DNA from: JANRKG01 sp033763635
GTDB taxonomy: Bacteria > Cyanobacteriota > Cyanobacteriia > GCF-001939115
Assembly (NCBI GenBank): GCA_033763635.1
Contig: JANRKG010000490.1
Span: 1-7,953 of the forward strand
DNA length: 7,953 nt
Reading direction: 5' to 3'
Shown here: positions 7,037-7,953 of the stretch, piece after piece
How positions within the stretch are numbered: the stretch's first letter is position 1
Layout of the letters: every line of letters begins with the position of its first letter
The notes under the pieces: model-generated
The model's input: only the letters and a program-made list of their open reading frames with translations
Database searches by the model: none
Told to the model about the DNA's origin: nothing
Made by a program: the position numbers and the translations under genes

Positions 7037-7119
7037 AGGCATTCACATCAGGCATCACATTAGGCATTCGTTACCTGTCATCATCCATTCGCCACCCATT
7101 CACTATCGATTCGCTATCA
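7037..7119. repeat. Degenerate tandem repeats upstream of hpsA
   Basis: Two adjoining sets share an ATTC core. Set one has three units beginning AGGCAT at 7037, 7050 and 7062 (12-13 bp period): AGGCATTCACATC, AGGCATCACATT, AGGCATTCGTTAC. Set two has three units at exactly 11-bp spacing: ATTCGCCACCC (7087), ATTCACTATCG (7098) and ATTCGCTATCA (7109). The last two agree at 9 of 11 positions; the 11 bases before (7076-7086) agree at 6 of 11 with the second unit. The array is non-coding. It may be decayed slippage sequence or helically phased protein-binding sites. Confidence 0.5.
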
Positions 7120-7266
7120 GACATCAGTTTCAGGAAGAAGTTCAGTCAGCATCTCTTGTGAACTGTATTCTCGTTGCCCTTTTCCGTTCCCTCCCTCTTA
7201 AAGTTGGGTAGTCGTTACTTGTTTTGGTTCTTGTTAGTTTTTGATAGGAAGCCGTAGGAAAACGTC

Positions 7267-7953
7267 ATGTTAACTCGCCAATTGACCAGGGCTATGCAAG
7301 AAATCTTTTGTCAGGCCCGCAAGCTTGCCAAAGTAGTCACAAAGGGCTTTATAACCTGGCTGCTACGGGGGTTATTCGCTTTGGGTCGGCGCACGGCAGC
7401 AGCGGGGTTTGTGCTACCCACCGTGGTCATGGTGACGTTGGTGGTCGTCTTGCTGACAACTGCTGTGATGTTGCGATCGTTTGACCGCACCCGCAATGCG
7501 TCTAACTTCCGGGTGAATGAGGTGCTGTTGAATGCGGCAGCCCCGGCCCTCGATCGCGCCCGCTTGAAACTAAGCGCCCTCTTTGCAGACCCCGCCCTGC
7601 CAACAGGAACTCCAGCGGAAGAATCTTTGTATAACTTGCTGCTGCGTGATCGCTATCGATTTGGGGATGAAACCCGCCTGACGGTTGCTTCAGAGTTTAA
7701 TGGAGCATCAGGCATTCAGGCTGATGAGCAAATTACGACTGCCTGGCGATTTGCGGCGGATACGGATAATAACGGTAAGTTTGACAGCTACACCCTCTAC
7801 GGCATTTACCTCAAGAGTCCCTCCGTTAGCAACACGGGTGAGTTCAACCGTCCCCGCAGTGCCATTGAAGCTCGAACTCCTCCTATGGTTGACCAGCGGC
7901 AACTGAGCGGAGCCTGTGCCGCCAACACGGGGACCGCTGGAACCAGCTATACC
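7267..7953 (+). CDS. hpsA: Hormogonium polysaccharide biosynthesis protein HpsA (N-terminal part)
   Basis: HpsA is needed for, or associated with, the hormogonium polysaccharide that supports gliding in filamentous cyanobacteria; its biochemical role is not settled. The ATG has AGGA (7256-7259) at 7-nt spacing. The 229 codons seen run off the window, and family members are much longer. N-terminus: a 47-residue basic leader containing a short hydrophobic segment (GFITWLLRGLFALG, 27-40), then AAAG-FVLPTVVMVTLVVVLL. This is a pilin-like Gly47/Phe48 junction plus transmembrane helix (~48-69), but position +5 is Thr, not the Glu of most pilins. Next comes RSFDRTRNASNFRVNEVLLNAAAPALDRAR in two overlapping stretches typical of the family, and at 165-173 DTDNNGKFD, a DxDxNGxxD loop resembling a calcium site. 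The recognition is from memory of the family's conserved N-terminus. Genes hpsB-D and further hps genes would be expected downstream. Confidence 0.87.
   Translation, partial: MLTRQLTRAMQEIFCQARKLAKVVTKGFITWLLRGLFALGRRTAAAGFVLPTVVMVTLVVVLLTTAVMLRSFDRTRNASNFRVNEVLLNAAAPALDRARLKLSALFADPALPTGTPAEESLYNLLLRDRYRFGDETRLTVASEFNGASGIQADEQITTAWRFAADTDNNGKFDSYTLYGIYLKSPSVSNTGEFNRPRSAIEARTPPMVDQRQLSGACAANTGTAGTSYT

Larger units (their letters stand above)
6583..7266. other. Long non-coding region upstream of hpsA and the dioxygenase gene
   Basis: This 684-bp divergent spacer is AT-rich, especially at 6583-6900. I find no gene: the best small frame (6709-6861, 50 residues) has no ribosome site and no recognisable content. 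Contents: a 16-bp dyad at 6682-6697 (TTGAT-N6-ATCAA), three copies of the octamer AACTTTAC (6668-6675, 6907-6914, and inverted at 6749-6756), a perfect palindrome AGATCGATCT (6945-6954), a dyad at 6969-6982, a palindrome GACATGTC (6998-7005) and a degenerate tandem array (7037-7119). It should carry the promoters of both flanking genes and perhaps a long 5' leader of hpsA. I could not assign a credible -35/-10 pair. Confidence 0.6.

Noticed and set aside
7037..7119. CRISPR array
   Set aside because: The units are 11-13 bp, degenerate and without spacers of constant length; no cas gene is nearby.
6861..7172. GTATTCTC at 6861-6868 and 7165-7172 (GAGAATAC on the minus strand) resembling a sigma-J hormogonium promoter box
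   Set aside because: My memory of the box is uncertain, both copies point away from hpsA, and they are too far from the dioxygenase start.

Overview
The window looks like a chromosomal segment of a cyanobacterium, probably a filamentous one. The six-base core of the cyanobacterial HIP1 repeat (CGATCG) occurs roughly twenty times by eye, and there is one perfect GCGATCGC. The HtpG, CysC and L28 proteins read as typical cyanobacterial versions. The last gene encodes the N-terminus of HpsA, a protein of hormogonium (motile filament) polysaccharide biosynthesis. I cannot name the genus. I see no tRNA, rRNA, CRISPR array, transposase or phage gene.

Left part (1-3201), housekeeping: htpG (Hsp90 chaperone, plus strand) lacks apparently only its initiator codon at the window edge. 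It ends at 1983 and faces cysC (APS kinase, minus strand, 2105-2650). Between them lies a hairpin with a perfect 19-bp stem that can terminate both transcripts. A 314-bp divergent spacer separates cysC from rpmB (ribosomal protein L28, 2965-3201).

Middle (3326-6582): a large polytopic membrane protein of the O-antigen ligase/polymerase (Wzy_C) class carries a soluble, TPR-like C-terminal extension. It converges, with only 8 bp between stop codons, on a minus-strand 2-oxoglutarate/Fe(II) dioxygenase of the prolyl-4-hydroxylase type.

Right part (6583-7953): a long, AT-rich non-coding stretch of 684 bp contains small dyads and a degenerate tandem array with 11-bp periodicity. It leads into the 5' part of hpsA, which runs off the window. 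The HpsA N-terminus has a long leader, a pilin-like Gly-Phe junction and transmembrane helix, and further on an Asp/Asn-rich loop that resembles an EF-hand/dockerin calcium loop.

How the parts may fit: the Wzy_C/TPR membrane protein (assembly or transfer of a surface glycan) and HpsA (surface polysaccharide and motility) could belong to the same cell-envelope theme, and the dioxygenase might modify a protein or small molecule in it. This link rests on proximity only; orientation and the long spacer argue against a single operon. Most of the window is ordinary. The least explained parts are the hpsA upstream region, the HpsA N-terminus and the dioxygenase's substrate.
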